Below, one piece after another: positions 14,501 to 27,600 of a stretch of DNA of 60,000 nt. A model generated the notes under the pieces. The model had not been told where the DNA came from. It was given only the letters and a program-made list of their open reading frames with translations, and did no database searches. Origin of the DNA: Nymphaea colorata (lineage: Eukaryota > Streptophyta > Magnoliopsida > Nymphaeales > Nymphaeaceae); NCBI RefSeq assembly GCF_008831285.2, contig NC_045139.1, positions 18,336,354-18,396,353 of the forward strand, written 5' to 3'. The position numbers and the translations under genes are program-made. Within the stretch, counting starts at the first letter, position 1; every line of letters starts with the position of its first letter.

Positions 14501-17500
14501 TTGTGGATACGTGGGTATGGTAAACTTTAAATTCCCAAAAATGATAACATGAGAAAAAAAACATTAATGCCGATAAAAAACATTGTTTATGACAAACAAA
14601 CCATTAAAAATAAAAAAAAAATGCAAAACAAAAAGATATAGTGAACATAAAATTGAAAGAAGAAAACAATACACAATCAGCTATTACAGAATTTGATGAC
14701 CGGCATTTATGCTTGCGCCTAAGCTTGGCTGATCGGCACTCGGCAACATCACTTTTGTTAGGTTGATGAAGACCGAAGAGAATCTTGCTGATAGATTCAT
14801 CAAACTTTTAATAAAAAAATGGCATCAACCAAACAAAACTGGCTGGTGGCAGCCAAAAGAGCCGATAAAAATAAAATGCAACCAAACGTAGCCAGCAACC
14901 TATGTCACACGGGTACGGGTACGGTATGGGTACGGGTACGCAAACACTGAAATTTTCAAAATTTTGGGATACGTGGACACGATGAATATTATATTCTAAA
15001 AAATTAAAAATGATAATAAAATAAATTAAAATTAAATTAATAATTTACTCTTACAATCTCATAAGTCATAAGAAAGAAAGTCTCAAACAAACGTAACATG
15101 AAATAAAACAATACAACAAATTATAAACATGCATATTTATTTCTGGATAATGTAAAACAGTCTTCAATGAGAGCAGGCAACATCTGGCACATTCTAGTGA
15201 CTGTTGGCAACGGCTACCTGACAAGCACTAAGGAAAAATCCCCAAATCGGCAAAATCCCCAAATCCCCAAATCAAACAAAAAAAGAAAATATCGCACATA
15301 GCATTGAAGAATAGGATCAAGGTCGACGGATTAACCGTCTAATCTTCAAATGAAAACATCCCTAAATCGGCAAGAAAAACCCAAACGAAAAAAACCCAAA
15401 TGAAGCATGAAACCCTAACTTCTAATATCGAAAAGGAAAAAAACACTTACCTGTCTGCCGCTGGCTGCCGCCGGACGCCACCGGATGTCGCCGTCGATCG
15501 CCGGAGCTCATCGCCGTCGTCGTCACCCGCCATTGCCGAACTCTGTTGTTGCCGCAAGGAGTCGAGGGTAAAGTGTAAAACGAAATCGAGGGTTAAAACA
15601 GAAAATCGGGTTATGAAAGTGGTTCGGATCGGGTCTAACCCAGACCCGATCCAAAACGCATCTTGTCGTGTCCAAGTGTCGGGATCCGCGTATCGGAGTG
15701 TCGACACCGGTACGTGACCCAGATTGGCGTATCCGTGTTACATAGCCAGCAGCAGATAAACACATAAAATCAAATTAAACATGAAAAAATGGAATGATTT
15801 GCAGGTTTACAGTTCAATCTTCAAATGAAAACATTCCCAAATAAAAAAAACGGAAATCCTCAAATCAAGGAACAATAAGTTGTAATCGCAAAAAGAGAAA
15901 AAAAAACCATTTACCTGGCTGTCACTAGACATTGTCGCCCCCACCAGTCATCACTGTTGTGGAAAGTTGTTGAAGAAAATGTCGGTCGATCGAGCTCTGC
16001 CGCAGAGCTCGACTGTTTCCTAACTTAAAACCGAAACAAATTTTATGGTTTGGATCGGGTTTGACCCAGTCCTGTTGCAACCCATACCTAGTGCCACCAC
16101 CTTACCTGGTTTCACGTACCCTCGTATCAGAGTGGGTACGTGGGGCAATCCCTTGTACCCATGTCACATAACTTCTAGCTTTGTTTTCTTAATTTGAATG
16201 CTAAATTCCTTCCTTGTTTTATTTAGTCCATTCTCTGCTACTGTTGGATTTCTTTTTTGGTGGCTCTCTTCACGTTGTGTAGCTTGCTCAAGCTTTTTAG
16301 TATTGGTTGGCAATTCACCATTTTGTGGCAGCTTAGTTTTATTTTTTTTGACTTGCAGATAACCATAACGCTTTGACAATTGCTAGTTTATGGGGCCCAG
16401 TTATTGCGGTAAGGCATGTTTATGATATTAAGAGTCACTGGTTCCTTATGTACATATCAATTAAGGCAATAGCATAGAGGTTGAACTTGATCCCTTTCAG
16501 AACAAATGACTCGTTTAGATGACCTTTGATTCCTTTGCATGTTAAATTCCTAGAACTCTGGACCTTACTTGAAAAGAAGGAATATTCAGATGGCCTTCCT
16601 TGGTGCTTGTGTTCAAGTTTTTGGAATATCTGTCATGCTGCTTGTGTTGAAGGTTTTGGAATATCTGTCATGTAATTTCACCATGTGCCTATTCAATGTA
16701 CTTAATATGCTGCTGGCATACACCTTTCCTTGTGGATACATGATTGAGGGTGAGGTTTCAGGGCAAGCAGATGCATGGACAGGTAAGTGTGGCCTTGGAA
16801 ATGTCATGTACACGTGTTCTGCTATTGGGCATGGCCAGGTGTAGCGTGGGAAGCGCCGGGCAGGTAAGCGGCACCAGCATGGATGCAAGGTTAAAGCAGC
16901 TACTATAGGTGGTCATAGCCAATGTGCAGTCTCCTGGATGTGTGTGTTGGAGCGTGGCAGCTGTGGGCTGCCTCTTGGTTTTCGATGTTTGGTCCTAATC
17001 CGGAATGTCACACTGCTAGGGTGTGGTTGCAGGTTGAAGACCTGCTCGGTTAGCAGTCAGACTGGCCACCGTTAGTGGGGATTGACATAGAAATAAAGGA
17101 ATAGATTGTTAGAAATCATTGCTGGATTAAGAGAAGGACAACTTCAATTTTTTCATTTTGTTAAGCATAGCCTCCAAAGGCTGGGTTTACATTGTTTGTT
17201 TATATTGGAATAAGAACATTTGACAATTCAAAACAAAGCAAGAAAAGTCCTAAACGATGCCTTCCGCCTCAGGTGCAGGCATCTTCTTTGGTGCGGTAGC
17301 GTCACTGGCCCTTCCTCAGTGTTGTGGTTGCCAAGCTCAATAGTGTTGTATCTCTTGGTCGTGACATTCTGGCCAGCCAGCTGATGGGTTGCAGCTGCTA
17401 TCCATAGCCTCCACGAGGTGAGTTGGTGGGTCATCCCTGGGTCGTATGCCTTTTGTTGACCTAGGCCGGTGGAGCTGATAGAGCCTTTTGTTAACAATAT

Positions 17501-20500
17501 TTTGGTTTCATTTATTAGCTTTTACATTTTTATTTTTAATTTTTTTAATTTTGAGCGTTTAGCCCAGCCTAGGCATGCCTAAGCTCTAGGGTCTGCTCAT
17601 TGCCTCGACTCCATCTAGTGCTTTATAGTGATCCTTTGGGATGGCGTTGTTTGTTAAACTCACAGAAAACACGTTTTTTTCGGAAAAAACGGGAAAAAAT
17701 GCGATAAATTAAATGGCTGTTTAAAACATAAAAAAGCTTTTTTTAACACGTTTTTCACCTTTTTTTTTCACTTTTTTCATTTTTTTTCAGTTTTTTTAAT
17801 GCTTTTTTTTTCATTTTCTATTTTTATTTGTTGCAAATCTACTTATCTTTTGATGTTTGTGTTATTAGTTTCTCACTTATTTTTTTTCCCTTGTTTTTAG
17901 TTTTTTAAAATTTTTAAAAATTTACCGTATTTTTTACTTTTTTTTTAAGCTTGTCATATTATACCCAAGAAAACCTCGCCGTTTAAAACTCCGAGACGTT
18001 ATTTGTGACAGTTTAGTTACATACATTGAGGCATTTGAAAAGGTACCACCTGCAACACTATGAGAAGGCCAAGCATGAAGGCAGTTGGCAAGGACTTGGA
18101 ATGATTGGGTGGACATTAGATGTTGAATTGGGCCAATGATGGACTGTTCATTTGATAGCAAGTTAGCGGCTTAGCAGGTTGGCATGCCCTGGTGCTAAAT
18201 TTTGATTTGAATAAATTTTGTATTATTTAACGATCTTAATTTTGTCAGTCTTTATGTGACTAGATATAATAATGTATATGTTTATATATGTGACTGTATA
18301 TAACAATATTTTGGTTTCATTTATTAGCTTTTACATTTTTATTTTTAATTTTTTTAATTTTGAGCGTTTAGCCCAGCCTAGGCATGCCTAAGCTCTAGGG
18401 TCTGCTCATTGCCTCGACTCCATCTAGTGCTTTATAGTGATCCTTTGGGATGGCGTTGTTTGTTAAACTCAGAGAAAACACGTTTTTTTCGGAAAAAACG
18501 GGAAAAAATGCGATAAATTAAATGGCTGTTTAAAACATAAAAAAGCTTTTTTTAACACGTTTTTCACCTTTTTTTTTCACTTTTTTCAATTTTTTTCAGT
18601 TTTTTTAATGCTTTTTTTTTCATTTTCTATTTTTTATTTGTTGCAAATCTACTTATCTTTTGATGTTTGTGTTATTAGTTTCTCACTTATTTTTTTTCCC
18701 TTGTTTTTAGTTTTTTAAAATTTTTAAAAATTTACCGTATTTTTTACTTTTTTTTTAAGCTTGTCATATTATACCCAAGAAAACCTCGCCGTTTAAAACT
18801 CCGAGACGTTATTTGTGACAGTTTAGTTACATACATTGAGGCATTTGAAAAGGTAGCACCCGCAACACTATGAGAAGGCCAAGCATGAAGGCAGTTGGCA
18901 AGGACTTGGAATGATTGGGTGGACATTAGATGTTGAATTGGGCCAATGATGGAATGCTCATTTGATAGCAAGTTAGCGGCTTAGCAGGTTGGCATGCCCT
19001 GGTGCTAAGGGCTTGGCCAAGCTACAATGAGGTATGATTCATGATAGCATGTGGTGTACCAGATGAAACTCATAACTTGTCTTGTGGGGACTGAAGATAG
19101 GTGACCAAGTGGGAATATAAAAAGTGCGCATATGCACAAACTTGTTGGTAATTGATGGCCAATGATGGGTAGAGACAACTCAGCCAATAGCACGCGGCTC
19201 CTAAAGAGATGGACTGAAGGGTATCTATTGGATGGTAGTTGAGCAACACAAAATGGCAATTAGCCATATCAAATAAAGAGGAACAAGGTTTGTGGCATTT
19301 GCTTGTGGCACCAACGGCTGAATGAAGTTACAGCCAGGGGAGGTGCTGCATACACTATGTAACTACTTTATGACTCCCTAGGTGCTATTTATGGTCGACA
19401 AGGACAATTAAGTGGCAGATTTTGGAGTGTCTGTACACATGTATCATGTTCTTTCTATTTAATAAGTTCCTAGGGTTTCTATTACTGATTTCTTAAAGCC
19501 CTAGCTTGGGCTGGCTAAGTGTGGATACGGGGTTGTGCCTTAAGTTGTTCGCTGAAATTTTGTTGGTTGTGTACTTGAAACTTTTTTGGCTTTGAAGGGA
19601 ACGTCAGCTGCTAAGCTTTTTTTAGGTTCTGGAGAGCCTTAGACTACGTGGATGCTTATAAAGAACCTAAAGTTTCCCATGACAGTAGTAATGCTTGGCA
19701 GACCTAATGTTGTCCACATGTTTATGTGAGCTACAATCTCTCTTCCTCTTTAGATAGTTCTTTACAGATAGTGCTGTATATACCTCATTATGCTTCGTAC
19801 AGCTCGGTTTTTGCTTGAAGTTTGTTAATTTCCTTTATTGATGATTCTTTTGTATCTATGCATTTTTTAGATTTTTTTGATTAATGTTAAGCGGTTAGTC
19901 GGGGTGTGCAAAGTCAAAACTTCTGTAGGTGAATCGTGATTTGGGAGAATAGGGTGTTTCTGGTTGTTGCATACTGTCAAATTCATAAGCTTAACTTAAT
20001 AGTTTGGGGTCTTATGACTGTGTGTTAGCTAAAAAGTTTGTTTCAGGTGGTTAGTTTTTCCATATTGTTGGTTGTAGAACCATTTTTCCCCGTTTTCGTT
20101 GAAAGTGTAATTCATTGTCTTTGACTTTGAATACTTCTTTTTCCTGCTGTCTCATACTGATATGCTATTATTTGCAGATCTATCTTCTCGATTTTCAGAT
20201 TTTCTATACACTCTTTTCTGCAATTGTTGGCTTCTTGCTTGGGGCAAGTGATGGTCTAGGCGAGGTATGCTGTTCATCTAATTATCTTAGTGTGGTAGTA
20301 TTTAGCTTTTTGCTTGGAAATCATGAGTTTTGCTTGGTGTTTTGAGATATTGTTGCTGTAAGTTGATATTTTTAATCCAAGTTATTTTTATGTATTTGAA
20401 ATAATTAATTTATAAATTTTAGTATGCTGTTTGCTTTATTAATTTCCCTTCTGATTGATAATTTGCTGTTCCTTTAACATTTTCACTTTCGGTTTCAGAT

Positions 20501-23500
20501 TCATTCTATTGATGCTGTTCATGAGCTTTTTGAGAAGTTTCCTGAAGCTTTCATGAAGTATCTTCATGTGCCAACCAAAGAGTAAATGCTCGTTGCTCAG
20601 TCTTCACATTTAAATTCATGTTTAATTGCATGACTAACCTTCTTTTCTGCGTTTTAATGCTTAGTCTTCCTTTGCTTACCAAAATACTGTTTGTGGCAGG
20701 AGTTCTTTTTATGCTTCCAATCAGGTGAGTCGGCTGTTATATTTGGAGCATTATGATTACATATTCTTCTAATTGAATTTATGCAATCTTTGCTGTTATA
20801 TTTAACACTTTTTTATGAATAAAGATGGACTGTCTATGATTCCACATGTAATATGCTTCAATTTTTCCACTTGGCGTGTTAGACTTATCCTTTATTTTGT
20901 GTATATAATTGAATTGTCTGGGATGCTTGGGAGCTTTCATTATTGCATATTATTTGTAGACATCAACCATGCTTGTTTAAGTGTATTGAGAGCTTTGTTG
21001 GTAGCTATGTCACGTGGAGATGCCTTGAGGGGTGCCACATGCATAATAATCTGGCTGGACTCGGTTTATACTTTATCCTTGGGGCCTATTTTGATATAGT
21101 TTTTGTTTAGCAATTTGTATTCTGTTTTAATTGTAAGTGTCTTTATTGTGTTGTTGAGAGCTAGAGATGCATTTAGGTTATCTTATAACTCTTTTTTTTC
21201 TGAGACTTAAATATGGTTTAGTGCTCATTTCCTTAGAAAATGTTGTGCAGGTCTCACTTTTTTTGGAAAGGTCTTTTAATAGTAAATATCATTTGGGAGA
21301 AAGGACTTCGTGTCATCTTACTAATCACTTTTCTAGAAACTTAAGTATCTTGTAATGGGAGTTTCACTCACTCTTTCTTGGTCATCACAGAGAGGGAGGG
21401 AGAGAGAGACCATCATGCTTAATTAGCAAAACATCTAACTAATTTCTGTTTTCGAAACTTAAATAAATGGGAGTATAATAGGAATGCATATATATATATA
21501 TATATATATCTCCTGACAATGCTATGGACTGGTGGCTGCATCTGCACATATGTAACATAAGTTGGTAGGGAAATATACAGTTGAGCTCTGGAATGGATCT
21601 TGGATTTGCGAAATGTGAAAAAGATGATTACATATTATACTTACGTAAATTCAGAGTAGAGTCGGATTTCTGGGTGCAGGTTCTCTTTTTTTTCCCTTTC
21701 AAACTCTCCATGTCTTTCAAGATATCATGTGTGGATCCAGCTTGTAATCTAATTAAATATAGGACATGCTTGCATCTATGATATACTAATATCTACCTTA
21801 TTAAGGTTGTACGGCTGTTAAACATCCCTTTTCAGGTGTTTATGTATTGTAAGTGTTGGGCACATACATTTGAGTTTCTCTCTAAGTCTCTATGATTTTT
21901 TGGTGAATTATTGTCACCTGATTGGAGCTGAGTCATTACCTGAATCTGATTTCAGGAAAATCGAGTCTCACCTAACTGAAGACAAGGAACTTTACCTTGC
22001 CTTCTTCCTTTTTTATGATTTATCTGCCATCTACTATTCTCTGGGTTTATATCTTTCAGTTGTAGAATTGTTTGTGTTTGATGAATGTGGTCTACAATTA
22101 TGATATGTGTTATGCTGTCCAGACAGAAATGAATGTTTCTTGACGATTTTAAGTTTTTAACATTTGAATCATGAGCTCTCTTTTGTGTTTTCTGTAGCAC
22201 CTAAAATCACATATTCCTGTCTAGTCATGAGGTGAAGTCTGCTGCTTGGATTCCACGTAATGTGTTTTGACTGTATAGCATTTTAACTGGAAAGATTGTG
22301 ATTTGTGTCACAGTAGCTAGTAGCCGTTTGTACACAATGGCCACCTCAGGCTTTACAGTTGCCGTCAGTGTTGATTCCTGTATCTGAATATGCATGTTGT
22401 TTACCATGATTTGTATATGTGTTGGTTTCATCACTTGCACGTATCCTCTGCAGTAGGATTTTTATTTATCCTTGCATTTATGTACTCATCTCTGTGGGAT
22501 TGCATTTATTATAAATGATGTATCTGAATGGAACAGCCATGGACGATGGCATGTGATTCTTAAATCTGCATATTTTCAGGTGACCCATTCTTCTTTTTAT
22601 TCTAGTTTCAGTTTTATAGTTAATGGCTAATGATATTTGGTGTAGGACTATATTCAGAGAGACAAGGCATATGCTGCCAAGTTTGCTCCATTTTGGAATG
22701 AGATTGTTAAAACCTTGCGGGAGGAAGACTATGTCACTAATTTGTCAGTATCTAGATATCCTTTTGCTTATACATATTATCTTGCCATTGTGTGCGAACC
22801 TTTGGTTTACGCCAGTAATGTATTCCGGATAAGGCTGAAGCCTGATGGTTTTGTTATTTAATCATAAGCCTTTTTCTTTTAGTAATGTAAATCTGTTTTC
22901 TCATTATTTTTTTGCCTGTAGCTTTTGCTCTTTGGAATGGTTTATAATATTTTTGTTTGTTTTAGGGAATTGGAATTGCTGCTTATTCCCAGGAATACCG
23001 GTGTTCTTCCTATGGTGCAGTGGCCCTTGTTCCTTCTTGCCAGCAGGGTCTGCTTTACTTCTCTTTCCTGTGAAAATATGACCTAAAACCTATTGTCATA
23101 AATATTTGTGGCGTCTTCAAAGTGTCGCACTTTTATTGGAAAAAACAAAACTATCGAGGTATATATCAATTATCATGTTGTTTCAAAATATAATTAAAGA
23201 AAAGTATCTTTATAATGTTCCTAAGGGAAGCATTTTAAAACTTTTTAAAAAACTCTTGTTGGAAAATCAAGTATGCCAAATATGAAAAAGGAATATTGAG
23301 CTTCTTTAGACAAGGGCTTTAACAAAGACAGGATTTTGTGTTGCTTACCTCCCCTTGTTCTTCCATAGGAGGGATGTTGCATCCTCTCTCTCTCTCTCTT
23401 TTCTCTTTATCTTTCTCTCTTTACACACACACACACACACACATATAGGGTTGGGCATCGGGCTGGGCCCGGGTTGGCCCGATGGGCCCGAGTTTCGGGC

Positions 23501-24644
23501 TCGGCCCGGCCTGATTTCAATAAAAACCTGAATTGGATGTGATCTCTTTCAATAATTCACACCAAGAACAGTTGGGATGCTGGTGGACACCGAAATCGAC
23601 TCTGTTGGTTCTGGAAATCTTGTGATTCCGGCCGGCTCCAACCACCCCACTGATTGAGCTTCGGTCCATTGGAAGCACTGTCATCCGACGATGCCTCTTG
23701 AGAAATTTCGTGGCGATTGATCACCAGTGGAGACAATGCCGGGCAGAAAAACGGGGGAGGTCGAGGTCGCCCCTGTCGCACAGAGAGAGAGAGCGCCATA
23801 GAGTCAGCGGGTAGGCGGTCGAAGATTGATTCATTCCGGCCCGCGCAGACGACTATTCCGATGGAGCTTGGGCTCGTTGGAACCACAATGAGCGGAGGGT
23901 GCCGTTTGAGCAGTATGGGAGCCAATGGAGGCCGACGTGGCGATGGTGAACAGATAAACAAGGGTGCTAGGACTCTGTGGCTGAAAGAGGGGTGGCAGGA
24001 AATCTTGCGATTCCGGCCGGCAGGATGCACCTCCAGGGACGGACTTGAGCTTAGGATTGCCACTCACCAGAGGTGTCGTTTGAGCTTTTTGGCGGCAAAT
24101 GGCCATAGGAGATGGCAACGGCAGAGCGAGTTCGTTGGGGAAAACGCTATTCAGACAATAGGAGCTTCTTCAATCGCTTCGATCGTGGTAGATTCTGGCT
24201 TGAACCGCCTTGGGTTTGCTCTAGGGGAATCGTGGGAGGCAGGTGATGTCGTTCGAACCAATGAGCGCCGGATTCCGCCAGAGCAGTTGCTGGAAATCGT
24301 TGGAACAGTGTCGCCTATCATGAAGAGGCTTGTCGCCGGAGATGGTGACAAAGATGGGTTCCTCGTTGGGTCCAGCGGTGTTTGTCACCGCCGGCAAGCT
24401 CGCCATGCTCGGTGGAGCCTACCCAGGTGCGTCGTGAGTGGTCGGAGGGTCTGAGACGCCGAAAACGAGGGATCGTTGCTGGGGAGAGAGCTCCTTGCTT
24501 CCGCAAGTTTTTCTGCTGCTAGAAAAACGGCAGTGTCAGGTTTTTAATATTAACGGGCTGGGTTGGGCCCTGTCGGGCTGACCTGGGCCCGGTTTTTCGG
24601 GTCCGGACACTTAGCCCCCGCCGGCAGCCCGGCCTGGCACCCAC

Positions 24645-24676
<32 letters not shown>

Positions 24677-27600
24677 TGTTAAAGGAGGATGTCTCTATTT
24701 AGACTCATCCAAGCATAGTTATTTGGTTACAAATTAACCCTTAAAGTATCATTTATTTTCAACAGTTATGTGTTAAAAGTATTACTGAATTTATTTGGCT
24801 GTGGTTTTTAATGTTTCTTTTTACACATAGTTTTTTCTTGAGGTAAGTGCATGTTGAAATCTTTTTTCTTTTTACATTTTTTGTTTCATATAAAATCTTA
24901 AAACCATTTGGAATGTTATCCTTTTTTTATTGAAAGTTAGTGAAGTCATAGTTTTGTAATTTTTACTATTCTTCTCCGTATATTTTATCACTCTTTGAAG
25001 CTATGAGATTTTTCTGTAAATAATGAAATTAGAAAATGAAACTTTTAGGGAATCCTCGTCAACAAAGATCTGAGACTAAAATTTCTGACAATGCCTAAGT
25101 CTTTGTTTTTACCTTATGTTTCTATTGAGTATATGTTAACATTTTTTGTGCAGGTGTTTATGGCCAAAGATTTTGCAGTGGAGAACAAGGACAATCAAGA
25201 TATTCTGTGGGAAAAAATATCAAGGGATGATTACATGAAATATGCTGTTAAGGAATGCTATCATAATGTGAAATTCATTTTATTGTCGATATTGGATTTT
25301 GTGGGTCGGCAGTGGTAAGTGAATTAGATGGGCAGTTCATCTATTTAGTATGGTCCCATGTCAAATTGATATTTTTAATCTAGACCCGATGGTTGTTATT
25401 TTTCACTCGTTTAATTTTTTCATTGCAGGGTGGAGAGGGTATTTGAAGTCATAGATGGCAGTCTGTCTAAGGGATCAATACACCAAGACCTCCAGCTAAG
25501 CAAGCTGCCACTTGTGTTCTCCAGGCTTACTGCATTGACTGGGATACTGGTATGAGCAGCAAAAGTGCCTGGAATGAACATGTTTCCACTTATGGAGATT
25601 ATGTTTACTTTCATTATGTGCTCTGAGTGAACTTGTTTGGGACAATACTTGAAAGATTCTGGGTCAGAATGCTTAGCTGAAAAATTATGCTGCTTGGATA
25701 AAAGAAATTCTTTATTATCATTAGTAGCATCTATGACTGTCGCTTCCCTAACATTTTTTTAGGTTTTGTACTGTGACTGTGTATATAAATCAGTGTCTTC
25801 TGGGACGTCACTGCAGTTTCTGATCGTCATTTTGGTTGTTCTTATTGTAGAATTTCATGTGCTGCATTCTTGATGTAACAAATGACAGTTCTCCTATCAA
25901 GTATCAAGTTCACCTTTTTCTGTTGTTTCTTCATGTCAGAAAGCTAATGTTTCCTCTTTGAGTTTGAAAATGACGGGAGGTCCTGGATGGTGCTTTAAGT
26001 TTTCATACCAGAAGAAAGCTTGTAGTATTTGGTAAAGTTTTGATGAGAGGCTGTCTTAAATACTATTAAGTTGTAACAGAATGTCAATTTCAAAAGAATG
26101 TGTAAGTTCTTTAGACATGTGTAACAGTACTGATGTGCAGGATCATCAGATCTTGCAGCAAATTTTCTCAAAAAATAGAGAAATCTTATGTAAAAGTCAG
26201 ATTTTGTACCTTCAGTGGTGAAAAATGTGAATGACCTTTCCTAGAAAAAATTGGCCTTCCCCACAATAAATTGGCTGCCAACGGTGTTCTTCTTTTCACA
26301 TACACAAGCATACCCTCACATGACTCTTAGGAGTGTGTTGGAGTTGGTTTTAAGGGGCTTTTATATCTCAAAATATAAGAGTGGGGTCTGGCTCCATTTT
26401 TTTTTCCTTTGCCAGGTCCCTGTTGCACGATACAGGTTGGATTGAATGATATGGGTATCACATGACATTGACTGTATCATTGCATCTCTTAAACTAGTTT
26501 CAGAGATGTATCCTCACATTTCCATAAGTATTTACATAATGTAGTATCTCATACACTACAATACATTACATATAACACTGGTTTATGTGGGGGAATTGCA
26601 TTGTGAAGTAGATCCCAGGGTGAAGGTTATATGCCTAAGGATCTAACAGGTGCTGCTCAGGTCTGATGTGCTCTTACTGAATCCAATTAATCAGGTGTGG
26701 AGTCGGATCTAAATTTTGATAAAAATATTAACAGGGTCACCTCCATCTGATTAAAATGTAAATGAAATTTCCCAACGGCCTGTGAGGAATGAGGGTTGTC
26801 TTTGCAGGAGTTATTACAAAAGGAATTTGCTTATTGGTTGCATGTTCAAGTTACTAGTGATTCAGCTGTTTATGTGGTGTAATGAGGATGTGAACACATA
26901 TCTATATCCTGAATCAAGTTGAACCTGACAGAACCCGAGCCAGTTAAGCCATCAGGTTCATATTTTTTACACTGAAACTTTCAGGTGGGGTTTGAGTCAT
27001 ACAAATATCAAACCCAAACCCAGACCTGAATCCTTGTTCGCAAACCATAAGCATCCCTATGTGACCCTTCAATTATGCTTTCTGTGCACAAGTTGCAAAA
27101 TTCTCTGCTGTGGCATACTGCAAGCTATTCCTATCCTTCCTTACATGTATTAGTAACTTATACATTCTTCCATCATCATATGTGGAAAGAGTATTTATTG
27201 ATAGTAGATGCAGGTACTGCCTCACGTACTTTTGGTCTTTTGCTAACATTATTAGCTTAATTTTTGCTTGTTTTTCTGCAATGGGTAGTGTTTTGTAACA
27301 TATATATGAAACTGGCTTCCCTTTATTAAGCATTCTGCTAATTTACTGAAAACCTCAAAATACAATTTCTGTTCTCAACAATTATCATAAGGTGCAGTAA
27401 CATTTTACCTTTAAAAATAATGTAGACAGTTTCATCTTCAATGATATGTCCTAAGAACAATAATTTATTCCACCAACCGAAGACTGCTTAGTTATGTTTT
27501 GTCATTAACTTTATCTTAAGCTATTTTTTTGTGGGTAAAATCTTACATAATCAGTGCATGCATTTGCTCGCATGCATATGTTACCAATAATTAGTTTTAA

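Larger units (their letters stand above)
13578..16171. mobile_element. hAT-like element carrying two nested elements
   Basis: The ends are TTATGTCACCTGGGTGCGGG (left) and GTACCCATGTCACATAA (right), which are inverted copies. The flanks are a perfect 8-bp duplication CTTCTAGC (13,570-13,577 and 16,172-16,179). Without the two insertions at 13,598-14,438 and 14,900-15,745 the element is about 0.9 kb. Near 15,910-16,020 it has a GC-rich stretch preceded by a minus-strand splice-donor-like attTACCT, as in the nested copy. It lies in intron 16 (12,773-16,358). Confidence 0.88.
16409..20177 (+). other. Intron 17 (3.8 kb)
   Basis: Intronic sequence between exons 17 and 18. It contains a 35-bp direct duplication at 16,604-16,673, moderately GC-rich unassigned sequence at 16,800-17,490 and 19,009-19,500 that may be remnants of a larger repeat, and the 0.7-kb tandem duplication described separately. 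No coding similarity was recognised. Confidence 0.7.

Noticed and set aside
15400-15765. Open frames of 80-105 codons on both strands
   Set aside because: They overlap the GC-rich leader-like part of a nested transposon; both strands are open because of composition.
17493-19008. Direct repeats read as an LTR pair
   Set aside because: The copies do not start TG or end CA, the 103-bp spacer has no primer-binding site, and no target duplication flanks them.
23717-24454. Open frame of 245 codons on the plus strand
   Set aside because: It lies wholly inside a GC-rich non-autonomous element, the opposite strand is equally open, the sequence is made of degenerate repeats, and no family is recognised.
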